DNA from: Termitomyces sp. T153
Taxonomy: Eukaryota; Basidiomycota; Agaricomycetes; Agaricales; Lyophyllaceae
NCBI GenBank assembly: GCA_018296165.2
Contig: JACKQL020000002.1
Coordinates: forward strand, 1,178,001 to 1,242,000
Length of the DNA stretch: 64,000 nucleotides
Direction: 5' to 3'
This document shows positions 10,763-22,246 of the stretch, one piece after another. The notes beneath the pieces were generated by a model. That model was given only the letters and a program-made list of their open reading frames with translations, was not told the origin of the DNA and ran no database searches. Position 1 is the first letter of the stretch. Each line of letters starts with the position of its first letter. The translations under genes and the position numbers were made by a program.

Positions 10763-12011
10763 TGTCATGACCCATTTCTGGACCTTGAGTGCTCTCACCA
10801 ATGTCTCTGCACCCCTAGAGTACCCACCAATGTCCTCTTGACCTTCTACAATCTTCATCCACCCCTGAAACCCACTCCAGCAATCTCCAGCACTTCCTTA
10901 GCAATCTCCAACCATCCCTGCTAACCTCTAACAGCTTCATCCACATTCCCTGCAGGCCCTATCAAGCCCCCAACCCCTCCCAAGCTCCCAAATGCTCCCA
11001 GCCTTCCCCCTGACTATGACACATGTCCCCAACTTGCTCCTGCAGCCTGACCCACCACTCTGGAACATCCTAATAACTACAGAGTGGCCTGCATTCACAT
11101 CAAGTTCTCATCATTGTATCACCATAGCCCACACTCTCATCAGTTCACATCAAAACATCACCACAGCCCACCCATTAATCAGAACCAACACCCATTGGCT
11201 CCACATAGCTCCAACAAGCCCTGCTGTTGGACCTGCAGCCCCTGGAGGAGTCCCCATAGTTAATATATAAGTTGTAGAGTAGCACCAGTTACTCTAGTCT
11301 TGATGCTGCTTATTACCAATGTGTTCCTGATTGTCTGCTTGTTTCTTTACTCATTTCTTGTTATGTCTCTATCTCAGTCTCCCAGTTTTATCTCAGTCTC
11401 CCAGTTTTATCTCAGTCTCCCAGTTTTATCTCAGTCCCCCAGTCTTATATTCATTTCCTAGTCTTATCTCTATCTCTACCTTTGCCCCATTATCAACTCA
11501 TATTTCTCTCAATTTAGCTCATTCTTATCTCAACTCTGTCTTGACTCATTTGCCTTCACTCTCTTTAACAATTGCCTGAACTCCCTTCAAGCCTAATGCT
11601 GTTACAACCTCTGGACATAACTCCATTCACACCTACATGACTCCATACAATCTTACCTAACTCTGGACTTATTCCTCAATCAACCCCAGAATCCATCAAA
11701 TCATCTTTGATCCTTTGTCAAATCTCCAGTCCTGCTCCCATTGCTTGCATGACCTCCAATTTCCCTGCACATTCAGTACTCACTTCTGGACTTGCACCTG
11801 AAGCATCTCCAAACCCAGTCCTCATTGTTTCTTGTCTTGGACTTCCCTGGACCACTCCAGACTTGCTCAGACTGCCTTCCTGGCTCACCCCTCACAAGTA
11901 TCTATTGCTCAGACCTCTCTTGAATGCTAGGTTATAGGTACAGGACATCATGTCCACCTAGTAAGGACTTGCCCAGTTAAGCTAAGCCCCCATGGTCAGT
12001 GGAACCTGACA
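10763..12011 (+). mobile_element. LTR-A solo LTR
   Basis: It starts TGTCATGACCC and ends CCTGACA. The flanks GGGGC (10758-10762) and GAGGC (12012-12016) differ at one base and fit a decayed 5-bp duplication. It carries four 19-bp minisatellite units at about 11372-11450. There is no adjacent internal region. CpG is low. Confidence 0.85.
11372..11450 (+). repeat. 19-bp minisatellite inside LTR-A (4 units)
   Basis: Tandem units CTCAGTCTCCCAGTTTTAT occur here. The GC-rich version in the young LTR at 2500-3672 has CCGG where this has CCAG, as expected for CpG decay. Confidence 0.85.
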
Positions 12012-12189
12012 GAGGCCCAGACTTCATCTTTCTTGCTCATCTTGTACTAATCATAGTTTGCTTGTAGTATCATGTGTTCTTGTAGCCTGTACACAATGAT
12101 TCTTAAACTTCTGGTGTGAATGAATAATTAAGTCTCAGATTATGTGAGGGGATAAGAGAGAAAACATGCAGGGGGTTGCTTGTGGAAGT

Positions 12190-13195
12190 TTAATCCTTGA
12201 TAAATCCAGAGGCAGAGGTTATGCTCACTAATGCTATCTGTGTTGACTAGTCTCAGGGGTCCCAGGGCTTGGTGGGGTGACATCAGTGGTGGTTACAGAG
12301 TTTGGCAGGGGTGCTGGAGAAGTTTTTGCAGGGCTCCCAAGTATTGTCCTTGGGTCTGTAGCCCTTCTAACAGACCAGGTAGTGGGGTCAACTGTGGATG
12401 AGGCAGTAGTCAAGGATATAGTTGACCTCATAGTGGTACTTGTCCTCAACTTTGATAGGGGACAGTTAGCTGAGGTACTATCCAGGGAAGGGGTCTAGAG
12501 CATACTTTTTGAGGAGGTGGATGTGGAAGACCAGGTGGAGGCCATTCAGGCCTTGAGGTAGGTCAAATTTGGAGGTGTAGGTTGAGACCTTCCAGAGAAT
12601 CTTGAAGGGGCCAAATCATTTGTGGTCAAGCTTGACAGAGGGTCTCTGGGTCTTGAGGTTGCATTGGTCAAGCCATACAAGAGTGCCAGGGGTCCAATTG
12701 GGGGTGGGTTTGCATTGGGCATTGGTGTGCTTTGAATAAGCTTGGTTGGCAGTGTTGATCTCATCCTGGAGAAAATGGTGGAGGGACCAGAGATCTTTGG
12801 CAACCTCATGGGTGATGTGGGAGGAGATGTCATTAAGCAACAAAGTGAGCCAGGAGTTGTATCCTTTGTTAGCATAGAAAGGGGAAACTCTGTTGGTGGA
12901 GTGAGGTGTGTTGTTGTAAGTAAACTTTGCAAGGGGGAGTTCTGCATGCCAATTGTTCTGTAAATAATTAATGTAGAGGTGGAGATACTTATCCAAAGTC
13001 TGGTTTACTTGCTCTGTTTGTCTGTTGGTCTCTAGGTGATAGGCAGTCAATAGGTTGGTCTTTATTTTGAGGGGCTTGCATAGCAATTGCCAGAACCATG
13101 AGATGAACAGGGGGCTGCAGTTGGAGACAATGTTGTCTGGAAGTCTGTGTTTGGAGAAGACATGTTCAAGGAACCTTCTGATACAACCCTTCATG
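12190..13195 (-). pseudogene. Gypsy integrase and chromodomain relic
   Basis: Minus-strand translation gives the C-terminal half of a Ty3 integrase: HRLPDNIVSNC, FWQLLCKPLKIK, TAYHLETNRQTEQVNQ, WHAELPLAKFTYNN, and a GTLVWLD block. A frame change then leads into the post-integrase region (about 12600-12450) and a chromodomain with YLVCxKGY and NTWEP (about 12430-12330). Such chromodomains are typical of chromoviruses and steer insertion to heterochromatin. Several stops and frameshifts make it non-functional. It is flanked by a solo LTR-A and an LTR-B. Confidence 0.8.
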
Positions 13196-13324
13196 GCTCC
13201 ACTCTACTCCACTCAACTTCCAGATACATTCCCTGAAGGACCAGCCTGACCAACCCAACCCAACCTGCCATCAAAACCACCATTAACTCTGCCATCAGCC
13301 ATCAAATCTGCATCAACAACATTC

Positions 13325-13793
13325 TGTAAGGGGATAATCAATCCAGAGGTAAAACTGGCAAGAGCAGGCAAGGCACAGGTGATGAGCAAGAGTCAAGGGG
13401 CATGGAGGCAGCTTGGGCAGAGGGCAAGTGCAGCAAGCTAAGCACAGAGACAACACTGGAGGATCCTACAGTTGGATCAATGGGTAGACCTAGTGAACAC
13501 TGCTATTGTTCAGTCTGAGGATATTCTATCCTGCAGACCATCCTATATACTACATTGCTAATAATGATGACTAACATTATACCTACTCATTGGTCCATAG
13601 TATGTAATGGAGAATGACTAACAATAATCAATATCAAGTAATGTCTGAGCATGTGATTCATGGAAGGCAACTAATGGGGACAGAAGGGTGTAGGGCATGA
13701 CAGGCAGTATGTCAGATGATCTAGAATGGTGGATCATTCTTGGACTAAGCCTGGAATAGAGTTGAACAGTCTTAAGGGGACTATCCCCTTACA
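13325..13793 (-). mobile_element. LTR-B LTR, probable solo
   Basis: It begins TGTAAGGGGA and ends CCCCTTACA, 469 bp. The flanking pentamers CATTC and CTTTC differ at one position and fit a decayed target duplication. It shares the body of LTR-B with about 8941-9416. Confidence 0.8.
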
Positions 13794-15168
13794 CTTTCCC
13801 TGTTAGGGTGGAAACCCCAAACTTACTTTGCAGAACCCCCATGCCTTTTCTGCACTCACAAAAGACCCCAGTGGCACCACCAAACCTTGTTTCAGCAATG
13901 CCACCCCATTACTGGTCTTGGAGCACACCCTAGACCTGGGTATCCTCCCACACTCCCAAACCACACCCCAGACCACTCCAAAACCCAAACAATGTCCTGT
14001 TAATACAATCTCACCATAATCAATACAGTAGTCTTAATATTTCCCTTAGCTCACATATAGTTTCCAAGTACTTATCTGTTTCCCAGTACTTATCTGTTTC
14101 CTGGAACTTGTCCTTACTACATCTACTCTTTCAAATCATAATCTACAACTCCTTCTCAGATCCCAACAGCTGATATAACAGCCCATATTCTTACAAAAGT
14201 GCTACTCTACATCAAAAATCTGTTCTTGCTCTTGGACTCATACTTCTTGATTAGATACTCTCTTTTCTTTCCCTCCTGCAATGATGGGGTTGTGTTGACT
14301 CAATAGGGGTCTCCTGGTCTTCACTTCCAGTCATCACATGTTTGCATACATCAACCTGTCAGAGTTTGTTCTCAAGCCTCAATTGCTTTTGTCCCTTCTA
14401 CAACATGCATTGTTTTTCCTTGCTTTCTGCTTGCATATAGACCTAGAACTCACATAGTCATAGCCTTGCTTTTTTTGTGTCTTTCTAGGTACACAATATA
14501 GTTGCTCTTGTCCCTTCCATGACATGCACTGATGCTCCTCTCTTTTCCCTGTGTCTTTCTATGTCTAGGTCTATCAAGACTGTCTCAAGCTGAAGAATTC
14601 ATCAATAAAAATAATAACCATCAATTGATCATTCTATTTTGAAGTGGATCTAAGTGTAACTAAGCTTCCAACAAATAGTGAATCAAAAGTCTGTCAAGTT
14701 GATGTGATCACTTCAACAAAGTAAAAATTTCATTTTGCATCAATAACTAAGCTCCAAACCTTTGTAAATACAAATGCAAAGTCCATCTTAGTCCAGCAGT
14801 CAAACTTCTATTTTTGCATCAATGTCCATAGCATATGTGTATGCAATCAGATATATGCCCTCCAGTTGTTTATGAGTACTTGAGTACTTATATGTAATTT
14901 CACCATTTAGAATCAGTAGAAAGTTAAAACAATGAATTGATGTTGCAAGTATATGGATCAGCTACTTACATGGCCTCAGTACAGGAGTGCCACATAGAGA
15001 TGACCAGAAGGACACAATGCATATTATCAATATTCCTGATTGTGGCTGATATATCTCCTTGCACCTACACCTGCATTCTCTGCATTACTAGTATTCCTGA
15101 ATTACGTCCTTAGCATCAACTCATACATCAACTTCTTCAAATCTCAATCAAAATCTACAAACACTCCA
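13794..15168. other. CpG-poor spacer, no gene recognised
   Basis: I see no domain. Short imperfect duplications are present, for example cagtacttatctgtttcc repeated near 14065-14100 and a tgtcccttc(t/c)a block repeated near 14390 and 14510. The stretch is probably eroded transposon sequence. Confidence 0.3.
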
Positions 15169-15603
15169 ATGCCATTCAATCTCTTTGTCATCAAGTATGG
15201 CAAGGATCCCAGCCATCTCTTCAATCATCACTGGGCACTATTTGTTCATACTGGCAGTGGACAAGTGGACAATAGGACTGCCATTGGAACCTTCATTAAC
15301 ATCACCAGAAACCTTCATGCTGGCTACATATACAAAGCACATTGTTTTTGGCCTATGGATTTGACTGAACAATGTTTCCATACCTTTCTCCTTGGCACCA
15401 TCACCAATGCATCCATGGTCTCTAATGTTGTTGTGACAAATTATGTTCATTCAGATCATGAGCCAAAGACACCATTAGAGTGGTTTCTCCTGCATGTGTT
15501 TCCTCCAGGGCCCTCATTGGTCAGTGTGCAGAGCAGGGTGAGTTCTCATTTCTTTTTTCAATATGAATCTGACCTCTGGAATGACAAAACAGACAAACCA
15601 TAA
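15169..15603 (+). CDS. Hypothetical protein with H-W-A-L-F motif, probably partial
   Basis: A 144-codon frame starts at ATG 15169. It contains HHWALFVHTGSG, then GTFINITRNLHAGY and PLEWFLLHVFPPGP. This order (HWA[LI]F, a G-T-x-I strand, a PPPG-like turn) resembles a widespread uncharacterised family of small fungal proteins. The assignment rests on memory of that pattern and is tentative. A plausible donor (AGCAG then gtgagt) near 15538 suggests the last part of the frame is intronic and a further exon follows. CpG is almost absent, as in the neighbouring repeats, so it may be a decayed copy. Confidence 0.35.
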   Translation: MPFNLFVIKYGKDPSHLFNHHWALFVHTGSGQVDNRTAIGTFINITRNLHAGYIYKAHCFWPMDLTEQCFHTFLLGTITNASMVSNVVVTNYVHSDHEPKTPLEWFLLHVFPPGPSLVSVQSRVSSHFFFQYESDLWNDKTDKP

Positions 15604-15930
15604 ATGTGTCATGATCAGTGGTTGTCAGCATTAGCTCTGGGCAGCCATTCAATGTGCTGTCAAAGACACTTATCTCACAATCACTGATCAATCATTCTTG
15701 AAAAACAGTGATTGAGATAACCCAGATGTGCAGGAAATAAACCACAGAATGGCTGTTCATGCATGGACCTTGCCAGGTATTCACATCATCCAATTGTTTG
15801 AGGACTCTCTTTTTTTGATTATGTATCCAACATTGCAAACTACTAGTTGTGTAGACAGTAAATCAATTGTCAAGATTTTTTACTTGAAGTATGGTATCCA
15901 AGTCCACATGTAGCTACCACACATCACATC

Positions 15931-15971
15931 TAATTAGGCATGGAATATATATCATATTCCATGTCTAATTA
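15931..15971. repeat. Hairpin, 18-bp arms, 5-nt loop
   Basis: The arms (15931-15948 and 15954-15971) are inverted copies starting TAATTAGG and ending CTAATTA, with one mismatch. Confidence 0.8.
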
Positions 15972-16345
15972 GGCATAATATCCTTAGTCTATGCCTTCCT
16001 TCAATAATACACTACTTAATTCTGAACTTAACCCTCAGCTCAACATACCAGCCACTCTCTACTACCATTACTGGTTGTGCTGCCATTAGTAGGCCATCAG
16101 GCATGTTGTCAACAGCCATCAGCAACATTGGTCGGTGACTTATCTCCAACATTGTGTCAGGTACTTGTTAGGGCTGTCCAGAGATGACACTGATTGTTAA
16201 TCCCTGCCCCCCCTGCTCATTGTCAGACACAATGAGCTCACATCCATCACTCAAAATACACCAGAAAGTTAGGAAAAATGGATTAGGCAACTACATAGTA
16301 TATAGAACATAATTATAGCTATATTTGGCAGAGACAAGGCATGAA

Positions 16346-17829
16346 TTAAAGATCAGAAGAAGCTTGGATCACCTTGTGTACTTGTTCAGCCAACAGGGCA
16401 TCATCATCCTCACCAGTGTCATTGTTGTCCTTGTCAGTTTCATCATCCTTGTCCTTGTCCTTGTTGTCATCTTTACTACTACCTGTGCCTTCATTGCTGC
16501 TGTTCTCAGCAACTCCCACTTGGTGCACATTGCCTTCATCAACTTCCATGTCACCTTCTCTTGTCTGATGCAAGTGTTGAACTAGGGACAGAGACTGACA
16601 GTGCTTGCTCCTACAGTTTAAAACAATCTGTCCATAGCATCATACAACTCCCTGAATAACCTCTCTTCTATTTCATGTTTGACGTGTTCCAAAACAGCAT
16701 CATTACCCCAACAAATTGCAGCTTGAATATGCTTTGCAAGATCAGAGTCCAGAATCCTCCAATCACATCGCACAAGATTATTGAAAAATGTTGATGTCCA
16801 CTTGACACTTAGACACTGATTGAATGCGTTAATCCAGTGTTTGCAGCAGCTGCAAATCCTTTTACCAGACCCAATGTAGATCCGGCTGCCTGGAAAATAC
16901 TGGCTTTGCACCCCGACAACGTCCATGAGGTATATGATTAGACAAATTTCGGGATGTACATGGAGAGTCACTTCGAGAGGCTGTTCTGCACATCTCAATG
17001 AAGATGCTATGCACTCTCAAATTTGAGCCTTCTCGTTTGGATTAACATGTGTAACTTCCAATGCAAGAAAACTGTCCAGGTATTGATCTATAGGAGTTTC
17101 CACCTCCAGAGAAAGCTGACTCTGACTCATATCCAGAACCCATTGTACTGTGATTTTTGAATAATTTCGTTGGAAGAACCAGATGAGCCCATTGGCATTG
17201 CGGTATTGAGCGACCTTAGTGAGATGACACTTGAACCTGCTGCATGCAGAGATTCTATACTTGCATTCCAGTGCATTCTTGATGGATGAGAAAATTTTGA
17301 GGATTTTTTTCAAAGCGGCAATGATGTTTGTGAACTTCTTGTGTGTTTTGGTCATGTTATTGAACTGAAACAGGGATTCCAAAAGGCTTTTCAAGTGCTC
17401 CAATGCTTTGTTCTCCTGATGCTCCAGCACTTCTGTAGCCAACAATTGCAATATATTCTGGAAGGATTGTTGAAGATTCTGCACTCTTTTCTCAACATTC
17501 TCAGCACTGTATTGGGCAAGAAATGGGAGAAGTGATTTAAACCCTGTGGCGTCCTTAAGAGAAGAAAACAATAACATTGCCTTCTCCGCATCTTCCAGGC
17601 CGAGGGGCCCACTTTTTGCCAGGTATAGTACCAATGTGGTTTTGTGGAAGAAAGTGGCAATGATGCCATCCAGTTGACTGGTTGTCATGTAAAGTGCCAC
17701 TGTGTTCAGGAGTTCTTCTTCATCACCATCAAAAGGGCAACAAGGTAGGCGGTTTGACCACCAGAATCTTTTTAAAAAGGAGAGATCTTCCAAAAGTGAG
17801 GTTTGGGCAAGATCTGTGGGGCTGGTCAT
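16346..17829 (-). pseudogene. Deaminase-like fungal protein, one in-frame stop
   Basis: One frame runs from ATG 17829 to TAA at 16618-16620 (about 403 codons), broken only by TGA at 17017-17019; the flanking codons stay in frame and CGA-to-TGA explains it. The N-terminal two thirds are helical, with no domain I recognise. The end holds VHPEICLIIYL (His 16954-16956, Glu 16948-16950) and YIGSGKRICSCCKHW (C-x-x-C, 16843-16854). That H-x-E plus C-x-x-C arrangement is the zinc site of the cytidine-deaminase fold and recalls the fungal OTT_1508-like deaminases. A downstream frame (16573-16346) is an Asp/Lys-rich acidic tail that could be spliced on. The plus-strand hydrophobic ORF here is its shadow. 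The deaminase call is inference. Confidence 0.5.
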
Positions 17830-19150
17830 GCTGACTTGGGAGTTGTGAGTGGAGAATAAGTGAGCTTAAGTGAGTCATAATATACATCCTTGCCTTTGAG
17901 TCAGATATTTTCACCCATGGGGATAATTTTGCCGAGCCTTGAATTTTGATTCCATACATACAGAAACTTGGATATGAATTTTACCAAATCTGATCGATTT
18001 CAAGATTACTACAGATATGCCAGTGACTGATGTATGGAAAAGCTTGCTGCTCCACATTGGTATTGAGCCAGATCTACTAGAGGTGCTTATACTCTCTAAG
18101 GCTTCAGCCTATGTGGGACTATTATACTTGAGCAAGATCAGAAGTACAATTGGCATGAATAATGAAGCTTGGAGCTTGACTCGGAGTAAGGGAGAGTGGC
18201 TCAAGCTCATAGTTGAATGAAGGAGAAAAAGGGAGCAAAGCACTGCCATGTCATGGTCACCTCATTGTCACACACCCTCATGAAAAAAAATCAACCATAC
18301 ATAAAAAACACCGTCAAAATTCATGATGGAGCAGAATAAGGTACAGTTCTCACAGCAATCAAAGGCAGAGATGAGCCAATGACCATACTGGTAGCAAAAG
18401 AGTGTGGTAACCTTGGGTATTTGTCACTTCAAGTTATCCTGTGCACTGGGCGCCCATACCTCCTCCACCAACAAAGCTCGGTATCTATAGGCAGCTATCA
18501 ATTACTGCTGATGTCCGGGGTTCTAAGTATCAGGGACAAGTGGACGCTCTGGGTCTACTGTGGATAGAGAATCCAGCATCAAGATTCTGTACATGAGCTG
18601 GTCAGAATACTGGATAGAAGAAATCTTTGCAAATAACAGTATCTCACTATGTTCAACAATCTCATTTTTCTGGGCCTCCATTTTATCATTCTGAAATGTT
18701 TGGTCCACATGCAAGTTGATTATCCCTATACTGTTGGTGACCCAGATATGAAACAAGATTCTAGATGACTTCAGCTTCCATCAATATCCTACAGATTCCT
18801 TAGAAAATAAGAAACTTACATTTCTAGTATACAAAGTATGAGTGTGCCAAGTTTTGTATTTTTTTCTCATTTGTAGAAGGATGCCAGAGACATCCCGATG
18901 GAGGGTCTTTCTGAATGTGAAATGAAATGTGATGGGTATGTGACCCTGCCAAGCTTTAGGACTCCGCATCATGGTCTGCAAAGAGTCCAGAGCTGAGTTT
19001 AGATATTTGTCATGCCAATTCATCCCTCTATTGTTCAAAGCTTGCTTTCTCCCTCTTATATGCATTACAGATGTTAGAGATTATGTACTTTCACTTACAT
19101 GACAACTTTGAGAAAAATCAATACACAGAGAAAATGGATCAAATTTTGTT
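17830..19150. other. No confident gene; short unidentified ORFs
   Basis: Possible coding scraps occur at 18017-18220 (plus) and 18523-18756 and 18781-19065 (minus). None has a recognisable motif or convincing exon structure. 17830-17960 may be the upstream region of the deaminase-like gene. Confidence 0.3.
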
Positions 19151-19159
19151 GCTAGTAAC

Positions 19160-21560
19160 TGTTGCTAAGGCTGGTGCAGGAATCTGAAGATGATGGTGGT
19201 GCTGCTATGAGCCCAATAGCATTGCCTAAGAAGTGCAAGGGCTCCAAGAGCAAGGGGAAGAAGGTGCATGAGGAGGAGGATACATTTGTGGTGAGTAACT
19301 TTAGCATTCCCAATCTGTAGCCTTCAACTAATGCTAGTGCCAGATGCCAAGCCAGATGACTTTTACTAACAAAGAGTTGGTAGGGTTGTTAAAATATTGC
19401 CAGTGGTTGACCATGTTGGACAAGGATAAGGGTACCAGCATGATGGAGGTGGGCTCAAAGAGCAAAATTGCAGTGCTGCCAGTAGCATGTTGGGCATTCC
19501 TAGAGCAGCATGGTGCTGTAAGTTTTTCTATTTTCCTCTAGTAACAGTTGCTAATGCTTCTTAGTGCTACAAATGCTAGTCAACCAATAATCCAGTGATG
19601 ATGTCTGTTGCTGCCTAGCTGCTATGCAAAGAAGACAACAACTAGCAGTTTTACTAGTATGAACAGACTATAGAAATGAGGGGTGCAAAGTGAGCTAGGT
19701 TCCAAAAAGCCTGCTAGAAGCAGAAGAAGCACTAGGCTGCTAGCACAAGGTCAAGAGATGTTGATAGCAGATAGGGAAGGGGAAACTCTATCAGTGAACC
19801 CAACTAGAGTCAAACTGAGGTTGCTAGTGAGTAGGTTGCTAGCAGAGCAAGGCTCAAATCTAGTGCTAGGAAATAGCAAAAGGAGCATTAGCAATGGGGA
19901 CAATAATGAAACAAGACTAGCCATAGGTGCTAGCACTAAATGAGAACTTGGTGAAATAGTACCCTGAAGTGGTACTAGCTGAACAAAATAATAAGAGTGT
20001 TAACTCAAGAGAGCAGGTGCTAGACTAGGAGACAATGCTTTAGAGTTGCTAGACTTAAATCTAAAGTCTGGGGCTAAGAATGAGGTGCAATTCTTTGATT
20101 GTAGTATAAAAAACATGACAGTATATATAGTAAGTAAAGTAATGAAATTAAATGGAGTCAATAACAGTGAAAAGGGTTGCTAGCAACATAGGTGAGTCAG
20201 GAGGGATGACTTGTAAGAGTCAAATATCTAAAGTGTAGCTAATTCAACACCTAGAATGACAGCCAGTATGCTGGTTGCTAAGGTGGCACATACCAAGGAA
20301 ATAAGTCCAAATTAAGAAATAATGAAAACTGTAGCAATAATACCAAGAAAGGAAATATTGTTGGGGACCTCACTAGGAGGGGTGCCAGAGGTGCTAGGGA
20401 AAAATCAGTCAGTGGGCTAAGGTTCTAGACTACATGTGACAAAGTCACATGACTATCATGTCATATAGAAACTGAGAAATCTGGAAGTTGCCAAAACATA
20501 GAAAAAGTCATACATCTGTACTCAGCAAGAATAGGGTCATATCACTAGAATCTTATTAGTATACAATAGGCAGCCAGCCCTGTTATGGCTGTAATGTAAC
20601 ATGGAAGATTTGTTACAAGGCATGCAAGATGCTCTGCAGTCAGGGCAGCAAAAAGGTTGATGCTGATTATGCTCAGGCAATCAAGGTTCAGCAGGCATGA
20701 GAATTCATCATAGTGTATTGGGTGCTAGTTGCAGTGGGTCTCCCAATTGTGGTTCAGTAGTCAATTTTGGATCTGCCAATGTTTCAGAACAAACTGACAG
20801 TGTGCAGGCCAGCAGTTGTGAAGGAGAAGAGCAGGGAGGTTGTTGAAGATAGCAATGGGGAGGGGGAGGAAGAAGCAGAGGCAGAGGAGGCCACTAGTGG
20901 AAGCAAGGAGAAAGAAGTGATGCTGCTAGTAGAGCAGTGCATCATAGCAATGGTGGTCACTAGAAGTTTATGTGAGGAGAAAATGGAGGTGAAGAAGGAA
21001 AAGGGTCCTATTGCTGGTCCCAGTGGCACTCAGTGAGCTTTGTCTTCTTAATTTAGCACTATTATCAATGCTCTCTTAGTACTAGCAAAACTCCTGCTCC
21101 TGCACAGTTTCCAGAAGTGCCAGCTCTTAGCAACATCCCTGCACCTTGGTAAGAAGTTCCAGTGAGCCTACATTTTGTCATTAACTAACCTTGTCTAATG
21201 CTTTCCTAGCACCCTGGTAAAGAGACAGCTCATTATCACTTCTGAGTGTTGCTGGACAACTTGGCTTGGCTTAGCAATGAGTTTGTTACTCTAATCTTGG
21301 CACTAGATTCTTGTGTCAACCTGGAGCTCAACTGAGAGCAGGTGGCAACAACTGAGGTGATGTTTGCTAGGGAGTTGGCAGCTGTGAAGTAGGACTTGCT
21401 AGTGGCAAGGTTGAGGTATTGAGTTCTGGAGTGGATGGTAGAGACTCTGCACTGTCTCCAAAATGACTGTGATGTTGCAATTGCTTAGCAGGTGGCAAAC
21501 AACATGCAGGCAAGATCTGGCACTACTCATACCTCTCACTCATCCCTTTAGCAACTTTCA
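19160..21560 (+). pseudogene. Cys-rich accessory ORF of LTR-D Gypsy, copy 1
   Basis: The ORF runs opposite to the gag-pol remnants on its right. The first exon is Lys/Ser-rich and ends in acidic EEEDTF. An intron (gtgagt at about 19290) leads to TFTNKELVGLLKYCQ. A second intron (gtaagttttt...cttag) leads to C-Y-K-C, which is split by the LTR-D copy at 19596-20544. The frame then resumes with CYGCNVTWKICYK, an acidic E/A-rich stretch and a helical tail ending near the hairpins at 21641. Copy 2 at 30408-32440 has the same exon order and the same CxxC...CxxC-x5-C layout, which supports real coding in this direction. The motif is zinc-binding-like; function is unknown. Confidence 0.5.
19596..20544 (-). 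mobile_element. LTR-D solo LTR
   Basis: It begins TGATGATG and ends TCATATCA, and aligns with 29036-30227 and 58993-59986 along its length, notably the cagcaa...gtc(t/a)tatca end. The flanks CCAG and CTAG fit a 4-bp duplication with one C-to-T change. It interrupts the cysteine motif of the accessory ORF. Confidence 0.65.
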
Positions 21561-21640
21561 CCCAACCAATGACTCAATGGACCTTGAAGACTGACCCTCT
21601 CAAGGTGTCATTTTATCTCTGTAGTATCACAGATGGACTA

Positions 21641-21722
21641 GCCCCTTTAAGGGGCCATAGTGTCTACACTGACCCTCTTAAGGAGTTGTGTAGTATAAAC
21701 AGTAGTGCCCTTTTCAGGGGCT
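21641..21722. repeat. GC hairpin cluster between convergent ORFs (copy 1)
   Basis: Three short inverted repeats follow each other: gcccctttaaggggc (21641-21655), ccctcttaaggag (about 21672-21684) and gcccttttcaggggc (about 21707-21721). The same device occurs at 32483-32543 in copy 2, at the same place between the accessory ORF and pol. Confidence 0.75.
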
Positions 21723-22246
21723 AAATAGAATGTATCATATCTGGGACCAAGTGAGAAGTAAGAAGCAAGAAACATTTGCTAGCACTCAAGGACTTAGTGC
21801 TAGTGATTAGAAAGCAAGAGCAAGGCAAAAGAAAATGTGTAGCAATATTCAAAGAACTTGAAGAAAAAACACTCAGTAGATCATCATAGCAACAAACCCC
21901 TGGAGGTTTGGCAAGGCAGCTTAGCAAAGGCATAGCACTATGTCTTGAGATGGCAATTGAAAAAGTAATAGCTAAAGAAACAAAGTGTAGAGCATAAGTC
22001 AATAATGTAAGTAAAGAAAAGATATGAGGACTTAGCAAAAGGCTTGGAGGCAATAGTCCCTATTGCTGCTAATGTTGTTTAGAGAATTGTTTTCCTTGGT
22101 GGAAATGGCATAAAGGTGATAATGAAGGGTAGGTGCTAGGCCAATTGCTAGGTTGTCTGAGTGGTACAGGGTCATAGATGGCAAACTGCCACTTGTCTTC
22201 AAAGCCAAATGAGGAACTAGCACTAATTGAAGTGACCACCAGTAAC
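21723..22246. other. LTR-D element internal remnant, no ORF recognised
   Basis: It shares patches with 32560-32760 (for example aacactcagta(g/a)atcatcat and cccc(t/a)(g)gaggt), so it belongs to the 3' part of the LTR-D Gypsy unit. The last five bases, GTAAC, are the target duplication of the LTR-B element. Confidence 0.45.

Noticed and set aside
16325..16585. Plus-strand ORF with a strongly hydrophobic, membrane-like translation
   Set aside because: It is the antisense shadow of an Asp/Lys-rich acidic stretch on the minus strand; GAC/GAT codons read backwards give Val/Ile/Leu.
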